Assembly (NCBI RefSeq): GCF_040364665.1 | Contig: NZ_BAABWX010000001.1 | Location: 868,001 to 932,000, forward strand | Source of the DNA: Cognatishimia sp. WU-CL00825 | Lineage (GTDB): Bacteria > Pseudomonadota > Alphaproteobacteria > Rhodobacterales > Rhodobacteraceae | Direction: 5' to 3' | Length of the DNA: 64,000 nt | Shown here: piece after piece, positions 57,494 through 64,000 of the stretch | Layout of the letters: each line of letters starts with the position of its first letter | Numbering within the stretch: the stretch's first letter is position 1 | Translations under genes and position numbers: made by a program | Notes under the pieces: generated by a model | Told to the model about the DNA's origin: nothing | The model's input: the letters and a program-made list of their open reading frames with translations, nothing else | Database searches by the model: none

Positions 57494-59344
57494 ATGTTAA
57501 AGATTTCTGATATCTCATATAACGTCGAAGGCCGCCCGCTGTTTGAAGGGGCCACCGCGACTATCCCGACAGGTCACAAAGTGGGCCTGATTGGCCGCAA
57601 TGGTGCTGGCAAAACAACGCTGTTTCGGTTGATCCGTGGCGAATTGGTGCTCGAGGGCGGCTCTATCACCCTGCCAGATCGCGCCAAAATCGGCGGCGTG
57701 GCGCAGGAAGTGCCCAGCAACGAAGTGTCACTGATTGATACCGTGCTGGCGTCTGATACCGAACGAACCGAACTGTTGGCAGAGGCGGAAACCGCCACAG
57801 ATCCAGGCCGGATTGCCGATATCCAAACCCGTCTAAGTGACATCAATGCCTGGAGCGCCGAAGCCCGCGCCGGGTCGATTCTTAAGGGTCTGGGGTTTGA
57901 TCACGAAGACCAGCTGAAACCCTGCTCTGCCTATTCCGGCGGTTGGCGCATGCGCGTGGCCCTGGCCGCTGTGCTATTTTCGCAGCCTGACTATCTGCTG
58001 TTGGACGAGCCAACCAACTATTTGGATTTGGAAGGTGCTTTGTGGCTTGAGGCCTATCTGGTCAAATACCCGCATACGGTCTTGATCATCTCGCATGACC
58101 GCGAATTGTTGAACCGGTCGGTAAATGCCATCCTGCATTTGGATGAACGCCGTCTGACCTATTACACCGGGCCTTATGATCAATTTGCCAGGCAGCGCGC
58201 AGCGCAACGGGCCGTGCAAGCTGCCGCCGCCAAGAAACAAGACGCACATCGCGCGCATTTGCAAAGCTTTGTGGATCGTTTCAAAGCCAAGGCCAGCAAG
58301 GCCAAACAGGCGCAAAGCCGGGTGAAAATGCTGGAAAAGATGACCCCCATCACGGCGCCAGAAGATGCGGCGCGCGTGGTCTTTACCTTTCCAACGCCCG
58401 AAGAACTCTCGCCGCCCATCATCGCCACCGAAGGCGTGTCTGTGGGCTATGGCGAGTCGATTGTTCTGAAAGATCTGGATCTGCGCATCGACCAAGATGA
58501 TCGCATCGCCTTGTTGGGTAAAAATGGACAGGGCAAATCCACTTTGGCCAAATTGCTTTCGGGCCGCTTGGAAAAGAAAGTTGGCAAGTTCACCGTTTCT
58601 AGCAAATTGCGCATCGGCTTTTTTGCCCAGCATCAGGTGGATGAGCTTTACATAGATGAAACCCCCATTCAGCATTTGATGCGCCTTCGCAGCCACGAAG
58701 GCCAAGCCCGTATTCGGGCGCGTTTGGCTGGATTTGGCCTGGGCGCTGCGCAGGCAGAAACCGAAGTGGGCCGATTGTCGGGTGGCCAAAAAGCCCGGTT
58801 GTCGTTGCTTTTGGCCACTTTGGACGCGCCGCATCTGCTGATTTTGGACGAACCGACCAACCACCTTGATATTGAAAGCCGCGAGGCTTTGGTCGAGGCG
58901 CTGACCGCCTATCAAGGGGCGGTGATTTTGGTCAGCCACGATATGCATTTGCTGTCGCTGGTCGCTGACCGGCTTTGGCTGGTCAAAGATGGCGCGGTCA
59001 AACCCTATGAGGATGACCTACCCAGCTATCGCAAATTGTTGCTGACCGCAGATAAACCTGCAGGCAAAGCCAAACCAAAGGCACCCGCCCCCAAACGTCC
59101 ATCACGCGACAAAATCGCAGCCCTCAAGGGGGATGTGCGCAAATGCGAGGAACGCATCGCAAAGCTGAGCGAAATGAGCGACAAGCTGGCCAAGAAACTT
59201 GCAGACCCTGCCCTTTACGAAGCAGAAAAAGCAGGTGAAATGGTGGTATGGCAAAAGAAATACAGCGAAGTGATGGACGCACAGGACCGCGCAGAATCTC
59301 TTTGGATGAGCGCGCTTGAAAAGCTTGAAAACGCACAGCAATAG
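57494..59344 (+). CDS. ABC-F family ATPase (Uup-like)
   Basis: A 616-residue soluble tandem ABC ATPase. First cassette: GRNGAGKTT and SGGWRMRVALAA. A charged linker lies at about 235-290. Second cassette: GKNGQGKST and LSGGQKARLSLLLA, with Walker B LLILDEPTNHLDI. The C-terminal domain is a coiled coil (about 535-616) after a Lys/Pro linker, as in Uup. ABC-F proteins act on ribosomes, and Uup also affects recombination intermediates. No membrane domain. Confidence 0.93.
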   Translation: MLKISDISYNVEGRPLFEGATATIPTGHKVGLIGRNGAGKTTLFRLIRGELVLEGGSITLPDRAKIGGVAQEVPSNEVSLIDTVLASDTERTELLAEAETATDPGRIADIQTRLSDINAWSAEARAGSILKGLGFDHEDQLKPCSAYSGGWRMRVALAAVLFSQPDYLLLDEPTNYLDLEGALWLEAYLVKYPHTVLIISHDRELLNRSVNAILHLDERRLTYYTGPYDQFARQRAAQRAVQAAAAKKQDAHRAHLQSFVDRFKAKASKAKQAQSRVKMLEKMTPITAPEDAARVVFTFPTPEELSPPIIATEGVSVGYGESIVLKDLDLRIDQDDRIALLGKNGQGKSTLAKLLSGRLEKKVGKFTVSSKLRIGFFAQHQVDELYIDETPIQHLMRLRSHEGQARIRARLAGFGLGAAQAETEVGRLSGGQKARLSLLLATLDAPHLLILDEPTNHLDIESREALVEALTAYQGAVILVSHDMHLLSLVADRLWLVKDGAVKPYEDDLPSYRKLLLTADKPAGKAKPKAPAPKRPSRDKIAALKGDVRKCEERIAKLSEMSDKLAKKLADPALYEAEKAGEMVVWQKKYSEVMDAQDRAESLWMSALEKLENAQQ

Positions 59345-59360
59345 GTTTTAGGGTTTGGCT

Positions 59361-59984
59361 ATGGATACGGCATTTTTGATCACGTCCTTTGCGACGCTTT
59401 TTGTGATTATTGACCCGATTGGCTTGTTGCCAATGTTCATCGCCTTTACGCCGGGGGCCAGCCAAAAACAGCGTCGCAGCATTGCCATCCGTGCCTGTAT
59501 TGTGGCGTTTCTGATCTTGTCGATGTTTGCCTTTTTTGGCGAAGCCGTGCTGGGATTCATCGGTATTTCCATGCCAGCTTTTCGGATTGCAGGCGGGGCT
59601 TTGTTGTTTTTGACCGCTTTGGACATGCTGTTTGATCGGCGCTCTAAGCGGCGCGAAGACCAGAGCGACAAACAAGTTGATCAAGTGGACGATCCCTCGG
59701 TTTTCCCACTGGCCATCCCCTTGATTGCCGGTCCCGGGTCCATAGCCACGGTGATTTTGCTCTCTAGCCACACGCCGGGCGTACAGGGAACCGTTTTGAT
59801 CCTTGGGGTTGCGCTGGTGGTCCTATTTGCGGTCATGCTGTTTTTTATGGCCGGCAGCCTGCTGGAGCGCGCATTGGGCCCCATCGGTATCAATGTTGTC
59901 ACCCGTCTTTTGGGCATGTTGCTTGCCGCACTTTCGGTCCAATTCATTCTGGACGGCCTAAAAGCCTTTGGCTTTGCCTCGTAA
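59361..59984 (+). CDS. MarC-family integral membrane protein
   Basis: A 207-residue protein with about six membrane segments. FATLFVIIDPIGLLPMFIAF and PLAIPLIAGPGSIATVI are hallmarks of MarC/UPF0056. Despite the name, a role in multiple antibiotic resistance is not established. ATG 59361 is chosen, 16 bp after the ABC-F stop; a TTG two codons earlier is possible. Confidence 0.9.
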   Translation: MDTAFLITSFATLFVIIDPIGLLPMFIAFTPGASQKQRRSIAIRACIVAFLILSMFAFFGEAVLGFIGISMPAFRIAGGALLFLTALDMLFDRRSKRREDQSDKQVDQVDDPSVFPLAIPLIAGPGSIATVILLSSHTPGVQGTVLILGVALVVLFAVMLFFMAGSLLERALGPIGINVVTRLLGMLLAALSVQFILDGLKAFGFAS

Positions 59985-60023
59985 ATTTCGGCTTTCCACC
60001 TTATCTAAATATAAGGAGGATCT

Positions 60024-60605
60024 ATGGACCAGATTGAAACGCCCCACCTTATATATCTGATATTGTTGGCGATTGCCGTCGTGGCTTGGTTTGTGTCTGA
60101 CGTACGGCAAACCTTTCGTAAAACCGTGCAGCAGGCCTTGGCTTGGGTGTTGATCTTTTTGGGTGTTATCGCTGCGGTTGGCATGTGGGAGGATATCCGT
60201 TCGGCCGCCATTCCAACTCAGACCGTGTTTGCTGATCAGGGCCGCATAGAAATCCCGGTGTCCGTAGACGGGCATTATTACCTGACCGCCGAAGTGAATG
60301 GCGTAGATGTGCGATTTGTGGTGGATACCGGGGCAAGCAATTTGGTTTTGTCCAAAAACGCCGCGCAGTCTGTGGGTATTGATGTGGCTGCTCTGAAATA
60401 TTTTGGCAAAGCGATGACCGCCAATGGCGAGGTGCGCACCGCCTCTGTGAAACTGGATGAGGTGGCGGTTGGTGCCTATCGTGACCGCAACATATCGGCG
60501 CGCATCACCCAAGGTGACTTGGATATTTCGCTGTTAGGGATGAGCTATTTGCAACGCTACGAGCAGATCACCATCACACGTGGAAAGTTGATTCTAACAC
60601 GTTAA
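60024..60605 (+). CDS. Retropepsin-like aspartic protease (TIGR02281 type)
   Basis: A 193-residue protein with two N-terminal membrane helices (LIYLILLAIAVVAWFV and LAWVLIFLGVIAAVGMW) and one periplasmic aspartic-protease domain. The catalytic motif FVVDTGASNLVLS is present; one Asp per chain implies dimeric activity. AAGGAGG lies before the ATG. The function of this alphaproteobacterial family is unknown. Confidence 0.9.
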   Translation: MDQIETPHLIYLILLAIAVVAWFVSDVRQTFRKTVQQALAWVLIFLGVIAAVGMWEDIRSAAIPTQTVFADQGRIEIPVSVDGHYYLTAEVNGVDVRFVVDTGASNLVLSKNAAQSVGIDVAALKYFGKAMTANGEVRTASVKLDEVAVGAYRDRNISARITQGDLDISLLGMSYLQRYEQITITRGKLILTR

Positions 60606-60617
60606 AAAATCTCCGTA

Positions 60618-61082
60618 TCAGGCTGATTTTTCGGCTTTTTTCTCCCAGTTACCGCTTTCTTCAGACCAATATTGCGCCGCACATCCGGCCTCTGTCAGGG
60701 CTTTCCATTGCAGACGCGCATGGGCCACCGCGCTGTCGTCATAGCCGTCAAACAAGATACACACCCGTTCAGCGGCCTGAACCGTTTCTGCAGAAACCTG
60801 CGCACCATCGATGCTCATGATACATTGCGCCGCATTGGGCAGCGCGTCGTCTAACGTCAGCAGGATTGGTTGCAGCGCGTCATGTTCGCCCCCCGCCACC
60901 CCATGGGGCAAGAACCCATCTGGTTGCCCCTGCCAAAGTCGCTGATCCAGCCAATCAAGGCGCGCCGCATCCTGTGCTTTGACCGCAATATTCCACCCAG
61001 CCCCACGCGCCTTTTGCAACAAAAGTGGCAGGGTTGATTCCAGCGGACTCTGCGTCAAATGGTAAAAGAATGCGGCACCCAT
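60618..61082 (-). CDS. holC: DNA polymerase III subunit chi
   Basis: A 154-residue HolC, which connects the clamp loader to single-stranded DNA-binding protein. FYHLTQSPLESTLPLLLQKA at the start and RVCILFDGYDDSAVAHARLQ near the end are typical. It lies 3 bp after pepA, the same pair as in many proteobacteria. Confidence 0.92.
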   Translation of the reverse strand: MGAAFFYHLTQSPLESTLPLLLQKARGAGWNIAVKAQDAARLDWLDQRLWQGQPDGFLPHGVAGGEHDALQPILLTLDDALPNAAQCIMSIDGAQVSAETVQAAERVCILFDGYDDSAVAHARLQWKALTEAGCAAQYWSEESGNWEKKAEKSA

Positions 61083-61085
61083 GGC

Positions 61086-62549
61086 TTATTCGTCCTCAAA
61101 CCGGTTTTGTACCAGTCGATTCAACGCCATCACGCCCCAGCCAGTGGCCCCTTTGGGTGCATAGGTTGTGTCGGTTTTTACATGCGCCACCCCCGCAATA
61201 TCCAGATGGATCCAAGGCATATCGTCTTTCACAAACCGATGCAGGAACTCCGCTGCTGTGATCGAACCAGCCGGACGCCCACCCACGTTTTTCACATCCG
61301 CAATCCGCGATTTAAGCTGATCTGCATAGGCTTTGCCCAAAGGCATGCGCCAGGCCCCTTCGTTTTCTTGACCTGCGGCCTTAAGAAAGGCACTGCACAG
61401 ACCGTCATCATTGGAGAAAACCCCAGCATTTTCATGCCCCAACCCAATGATCACTGCGCCGGTCAGGGTGGCGAGGTCAATCATCGCAGCCGGTTCGAAC
61501 CGTTCTTGAGCGTAATGCATCACGTCACACAGCACCAAACGGCCCTCGGCATCCGTGTTGATCACTTCGATGGTGTCACCTTTCATCGAGGTCACCACAT
61601 CGCCGGGACGTGTTGCATTGCCGGACGGCATATTTTCCACCAGCCCCACAAGTCCAACAACATTGGCCTTGGCTTTGCGCAATGCCAGCGCGCGCATGGT
61701 GCCCGCGACAACACCAGCCCCGCCCATATCCATGGTCATATCTTCCATGCCGGCTGCGGGTTTCAACGAGATGCCACCGGTGTCAAACACCACGCCCTTG
61801 CCCACGAGCGCCAGGTTTGGGCTGTCGTCTTGCCCACCCATCCATTTCATAACCACTACTTTTGACGGGCTGTCACTGCCCTGCCCGACACTCAGCAATG
61901 CGCCCATGCCCAGCTCGGCCAGTTTGTCTTCTTCCAGGACTTCGACCTGCAAACCCAGATCACTCATCGCAACAAGTCGATCGGCAAAATTAGTGGTCGT
62001 CAGCACATTGGCTGGCTCGTTCACCAGATCTCGGGTGAAAAACGCACCTTCGGCCACGGCCAACAGAGGGTGCGCCTGTTCCGCAATCTCGTCTGCGCGC
62101 GTATGCATCACGGTGACAGATCGCGCATCTTCGGACGCGTTGTCTGTTTTGTGGTCGTCAAATCCGTAATCACGCAATGCCAGACCCAGCACGATCTGAG
62201 CTGCTTTGTTGTGATTAGCTGCGCAGATCAACAATGGCTTGTCGCCGCGCGCTTTGGCCAAAGCCACGCCAGCAGCGCGAGCGTCGTCAATGCTGCAATT
62301 GCGCTCTAGGCAAATCACATCGACCGCTTCAGCCGCCATGCCCACTGGATAGGCAAGAACACGCGCATCTTTGGGTTTTAGACCGGCATCCTTTAGCCGC
62401 GCCAAAGCGCCTTTTGTGAGCCGGTTCACACGCCGGGCAGATGGGTCCATCTTACCTTCGGTGGTCACAAAGACTGCAACACGCCCCTCAAAAGCGGCAA
62501 TTTCATCAATATTGGTTTCTTGAAATGTGAATTGGACAGGTGTGACCAA
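61086..62549 (-). CDS. pepA: Leucyl aminopeptidase (M17 family)
   Basis: A 487-residue two-zinc aminopeptidase. The catalytic C-terminal domain has VGKGVVFDTGGISLKPAAGM and VINTDAEGRLVLCDV. The start appears to be TTG 62549 with GGGAGC upstream; no ATG or GTG occurs before residue 30. PepA is a cytoplasmic peptidase and in E. coli also binds DNA. It is divergent from lptF, the common proteobacterial arrangement. Confidence 0.95.
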   Translation of the reverse strand: MVTPVQFTFQETNIDEIAAFEGRVAVFVTTEGKMDPSARRVNRLTKGALARLKDAGLKPKDARVLAYPVGMAAEAVDVICLERNCSIDDARAAGVALAKARGDKPLLICAANHNKAAQIVLGLALRDYGFDDHKTDNASEDARSVTVMHTRADEIAEQAHPLLAVAEGAFFTRDLVNEPANVLTTTNFADRLVAMSDLGLQVEVLEEDKLAELGMGALLSVGQGSDSPSKVVVMKWMGGQDDSPNLALVGKGVVFDTGGISLKPAAGMEDMTMDMGGAGVVAGTMRALALRKAKANVVGLVGLVENMPSGNATRPGDVVTSMKGDTIEVINTDAEGRLVLCDVMHYAQERFEPAAMIDLATLTGAVIIGLGHENAGVFSNDDGLCSAFLKAAGQENEGAWRMPLGKAYADQLKSRIADVKNVGGRPAGSITAAEFLHRFVKDDMPWIHLDIAGVAHVKTDTTYAPKGATGWGVMALNRLVQNRFEDE

Positions 62550-62676
62550 GGTTCTGCTCCCTAACTATTGCACTGACTCCTACCCAATCCCCTAGATCTT
62601 GACCAGATAGCAGTTTTCCCCGACCCGCATTTGCATTAATGTGGCGCAAAGATCCATTTGCCTGGGGGGGCAAGAA

Positions 62677-63795
62677 GTGAACAGATTCGACCGCTATATG
62701 CTGTCGCAACTTATGATGCTGTTTAGCTTCTTTGCGCTGGTGCTGGTTTCTGTCTATTGGGTCAACCGGGCCGTGGTGCTGTTTGACCGGCTGATCGCCG
62801 ACGGACAATCGATCTTTGTCTTCGTCGAATTCACCGTGCTTAGCCTGCCTGCGGTGATCAAATTGATCATGCCGATCGCTGGTTTTGCCGCCGCAACCTA
62901 TGTGACAAACCGGCTGTCCAGCGAAAGCGAACTGACCGTGATGCAAGCCACCGGTTTCAGCCCTTGGCGTCTGGCGAGGCCAGTTTTGAATTTCGGCATT
63001 ATCGTCGGTATCATGATGGCAGCGCTGTCGCTGTATCTGGTGCCTGCCAGCCTTTCACAGCTTGATATCCGCGAACGCGAAATTGCTGAAAACGCCACGG
63101 CGCGTCTATTGACCGAAGGCACGTTTTTGCACCCGTCAGAAAACGTCACATTCTATATTCGCGACATCAGCACTGACGGAGTTTTACATGACGTGTTCTT
63201 GTCCGATCGCAGCAACGCCGCGCAATCGATCACTTATACCGCAGACGAGGCTTATCTGATCAATGACGAGTTTGGACCCAAGTTAATCATGGTCGATGGT
63301 TTGGCGCAGGTGCAAAATCGCGATGATGGCAGGCTGTTTACCACCAATTTTGCCGACTTTTCTTATGATATTAGCGCATTTTTGCGTCAAAGCAGCAATC
63401 AAAAGCGTGCATTGCGCCGCATCCCATCTCTCGAGCTTATCCAAGAGCCTGCCCGCGTGGCGCGCAGTCTTGAGCTGAGCAAGGGGTGGATCGCCGCTGA
63501 ATTACACGGGCGGGTGGCGCAAATACTAATGTGTGTTGTTGCGGCTTTGATCGGGTTTTCCACATTGCTGTTGGGCGGGTTCAGTCGGTTTGGTGTCTGG
63601 CAACAAATCGTCTTGGCCTTTATCATTCTTGTGGTGCTTGAGGCGATGAAAAACGGTGTTAGTGCGCCGGTACGTAACAATGCGGATGTCTGGATCTTAA
63701 TGTATGCGCCTGCCGCCCTGGGGTTTGGCATTGCGCTGCTGATGCTTGCCAGCCAAGCCTATCCGATTTCACTGCGGCGTAGGGTGAAATCATGA
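62677..63795 (+). CDS. lptF: Lipopolysaccharide export permease LptF
   Basis: A 372-residue inner-membrane subunit of the LptB2FG complex that extracts LPS. Membrane segments lie near both ends with a periplasmic jellyroll between (about 100-270). The GTG at 62677 gives VNRFDRYMLSQLMMLF, the conserved opening, with a G-run upstream; the ATG-less frame to 62641 is unlikely to be used. Its stop overlaps the lptG ATG by 4 bp. Confidence 0.94.
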   Translation: MNRFDRYMLSQLMMLFSFFALVLVSVYWVNRAVVLFDRLIADGQSIFVFVEFTVLSLPAVIKLIMPIAGFAAATYVTNRLSSESELTVMQATGFSPWRLARPVLNFGIIVGIMMAALSLYLVPASLSQLDIREREIAENATARLLTEGTFLHPSENVTFYIRDISTDGVLHDVFLSDRSNAAQSITYTADEAYLINDEFGPKLIMVDGLAQVQNRDDGRLFTTNFADFSYDISAFLRQSSNQKRALRRIPSLELIQEPARVARSLELSKGWIAAELHGRVAQILMCVVAALIGFSTLLLGGFSRFGVWQQIVLAFIILVVLEAMKNGVSAPVRNNADVWILMYAPAALGFGIALLMLASQAYPISLRRRVKS

Positions 63796-64000
63796 CGCTT
63801 TATTTCTACTTTGCCCGCAAATTCATCTGGTTCTTTTTTGGCCTGACGGGCGTGTTTCTCATTTTGCTGCTGCTGTTTGATCTGGTCGAGCAACTGCGCA
63901 AATTTGATACGTCCACTATTGGTTTTATCGGCATTTTGCGCCTGATGCTGTTGCATATCCCCAAAGAGCTTTACCAGATCATGCCGTTGATCATGATCTT
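63792..64000 (+). CDS. lptG: Lipopolysaccharide export permease LptG (partial, runs off window)
   Basis: Only the first 69 codons are present. The start MTLYFYFARKFIWFFF with one membrane segment followed by HIPKELYQIMPL matches LptG. The ATG overlaps the lptF stop (ATGA). Confidence 0.9.
   Translation, partial: MTLYFYFARKFIWFFFGLTGVFLILLLLFDLVEQLRKFDTSTIGFIGILRLMLLHIPKELYQIMPLIMI

Noticed and set aside
57974..58948. 324-codon minus-strand open frame inside the ABC-F gene
   Set aside because: It is antisense to an intact ABC-F gene with all motifs. Its translation has no domain features and is rich in Gln/Arg/Phe as expected from a shadow frame.
61059..61865. 268-codon plus-strand open frame opposite pepA
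   Set aside because: It is antisense to the catalytic domain of PepA; His/Gly/Arg-rich translation without motifs.

Overview
The window looks like a chromosomal segment of an alphaproteobacterium of the family Rhodobacteraceae (Roseobacter group). This rests on gene content and order: an iscR-iscS-sufB-x-ybjQ-x-sufC-sufD-yip1-yip1-sufS operon, CckA, a PstA and PstC with long N-terminal extensions, a short PhoR, a class II DAHP synthase, a PAS_5-type protein, a small sulfotransferase-like protein with the Roseobacter-type start MLVFWKERLV, and a recA promoter with a GTTC-N7-GTTC SOS box. The window is almost entirely housekeeping and envelope genes. I saw no insertion sequence, prophage, CRISPR array, rRNA or plasmid gene. 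All functions are read from protein motifs and gene order without database searches.

Layout. 0.1-3.7 kb (minus): a TRAP transporter (dctP-dctQ-dctM) followed by a crotonase-family enzyme. 4.1-8.1 kb (minus): tex and a HerA/DUF853-type ATPase. 8.3 kb (plus): a free-standing sRNA or attenuator-like element ahead of an IalB-family gene. 9.1-13.4 kb (minus): an envelope cluster of L,D-transpeptidase, lpxD, a dedicated acyl carrier protein and a ketoacyl-ACP synthase, divergent from a DUF882/M15-type peptidase. 14.5-22.8 kb (minus): the iscR/suf iron-sulfur assembly operon with five interspersed genes of unclear role, ending at tRNA-Arg(CCG). 22.9-25.0 kb (plus): alpha/beta hydrolase, a 77-residue helical protein and a duplicated HD-domain protein, divergent from iscR across a perfect TTAGAAC-C-GTTCTAA palindrome.

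25-38.5 kb: class II glutamine amidotransferase, typA, VOC and DUF1330 proteins, alaS, recA, a sulfotransferase-like gene, cckA, rsmB and guaB. 38.7-41.4 kb (plus): a ferredoxin/ASKHA corrinoid-reactivase-like protein without a visible partner, tRNA-Gly(CCC) and a poly-glycine lipoprotein. 41.4-48.9 kb (minus): phoR, then pstS-pstC-pstA-pstB-phoU-phoB with a three-repeat Pho box before pstS. 48.9-51 kb (minus): yicC-gmk-gamma carbonic anhydrase-like gene. 51-57 kb: PAS_5 protein, class II DAHP synthase, GlxA-type regulator, PQQ-type sugar dehydrogenase, a 42-codon small gene, TfoX C-domain protein, rpiB and ndk. 57.5-64 kb: an ABC-F ATPase, marC, a retropepsin-like protease, holC-pepA, and divergently lptF-lptG, with lptG running off the end.

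The most notable non-genic signals are: (1) two 48-bp intergenic elements about 10.6 kb apart, inverted and 43/48 identical, built from GTAC-anchored arms and both lying beyond convergent 3' ends; (2) the small structured RNA at 8.3 kb with three competing pairing arms; (3) strong stem-loops between binding-protein and permease genes in both transport operons; (4) a promoter-bearing dyad between sufS and tRNA-Arg. The most interesting gene context is the lpxD-ACP-ketosynthase cassette.
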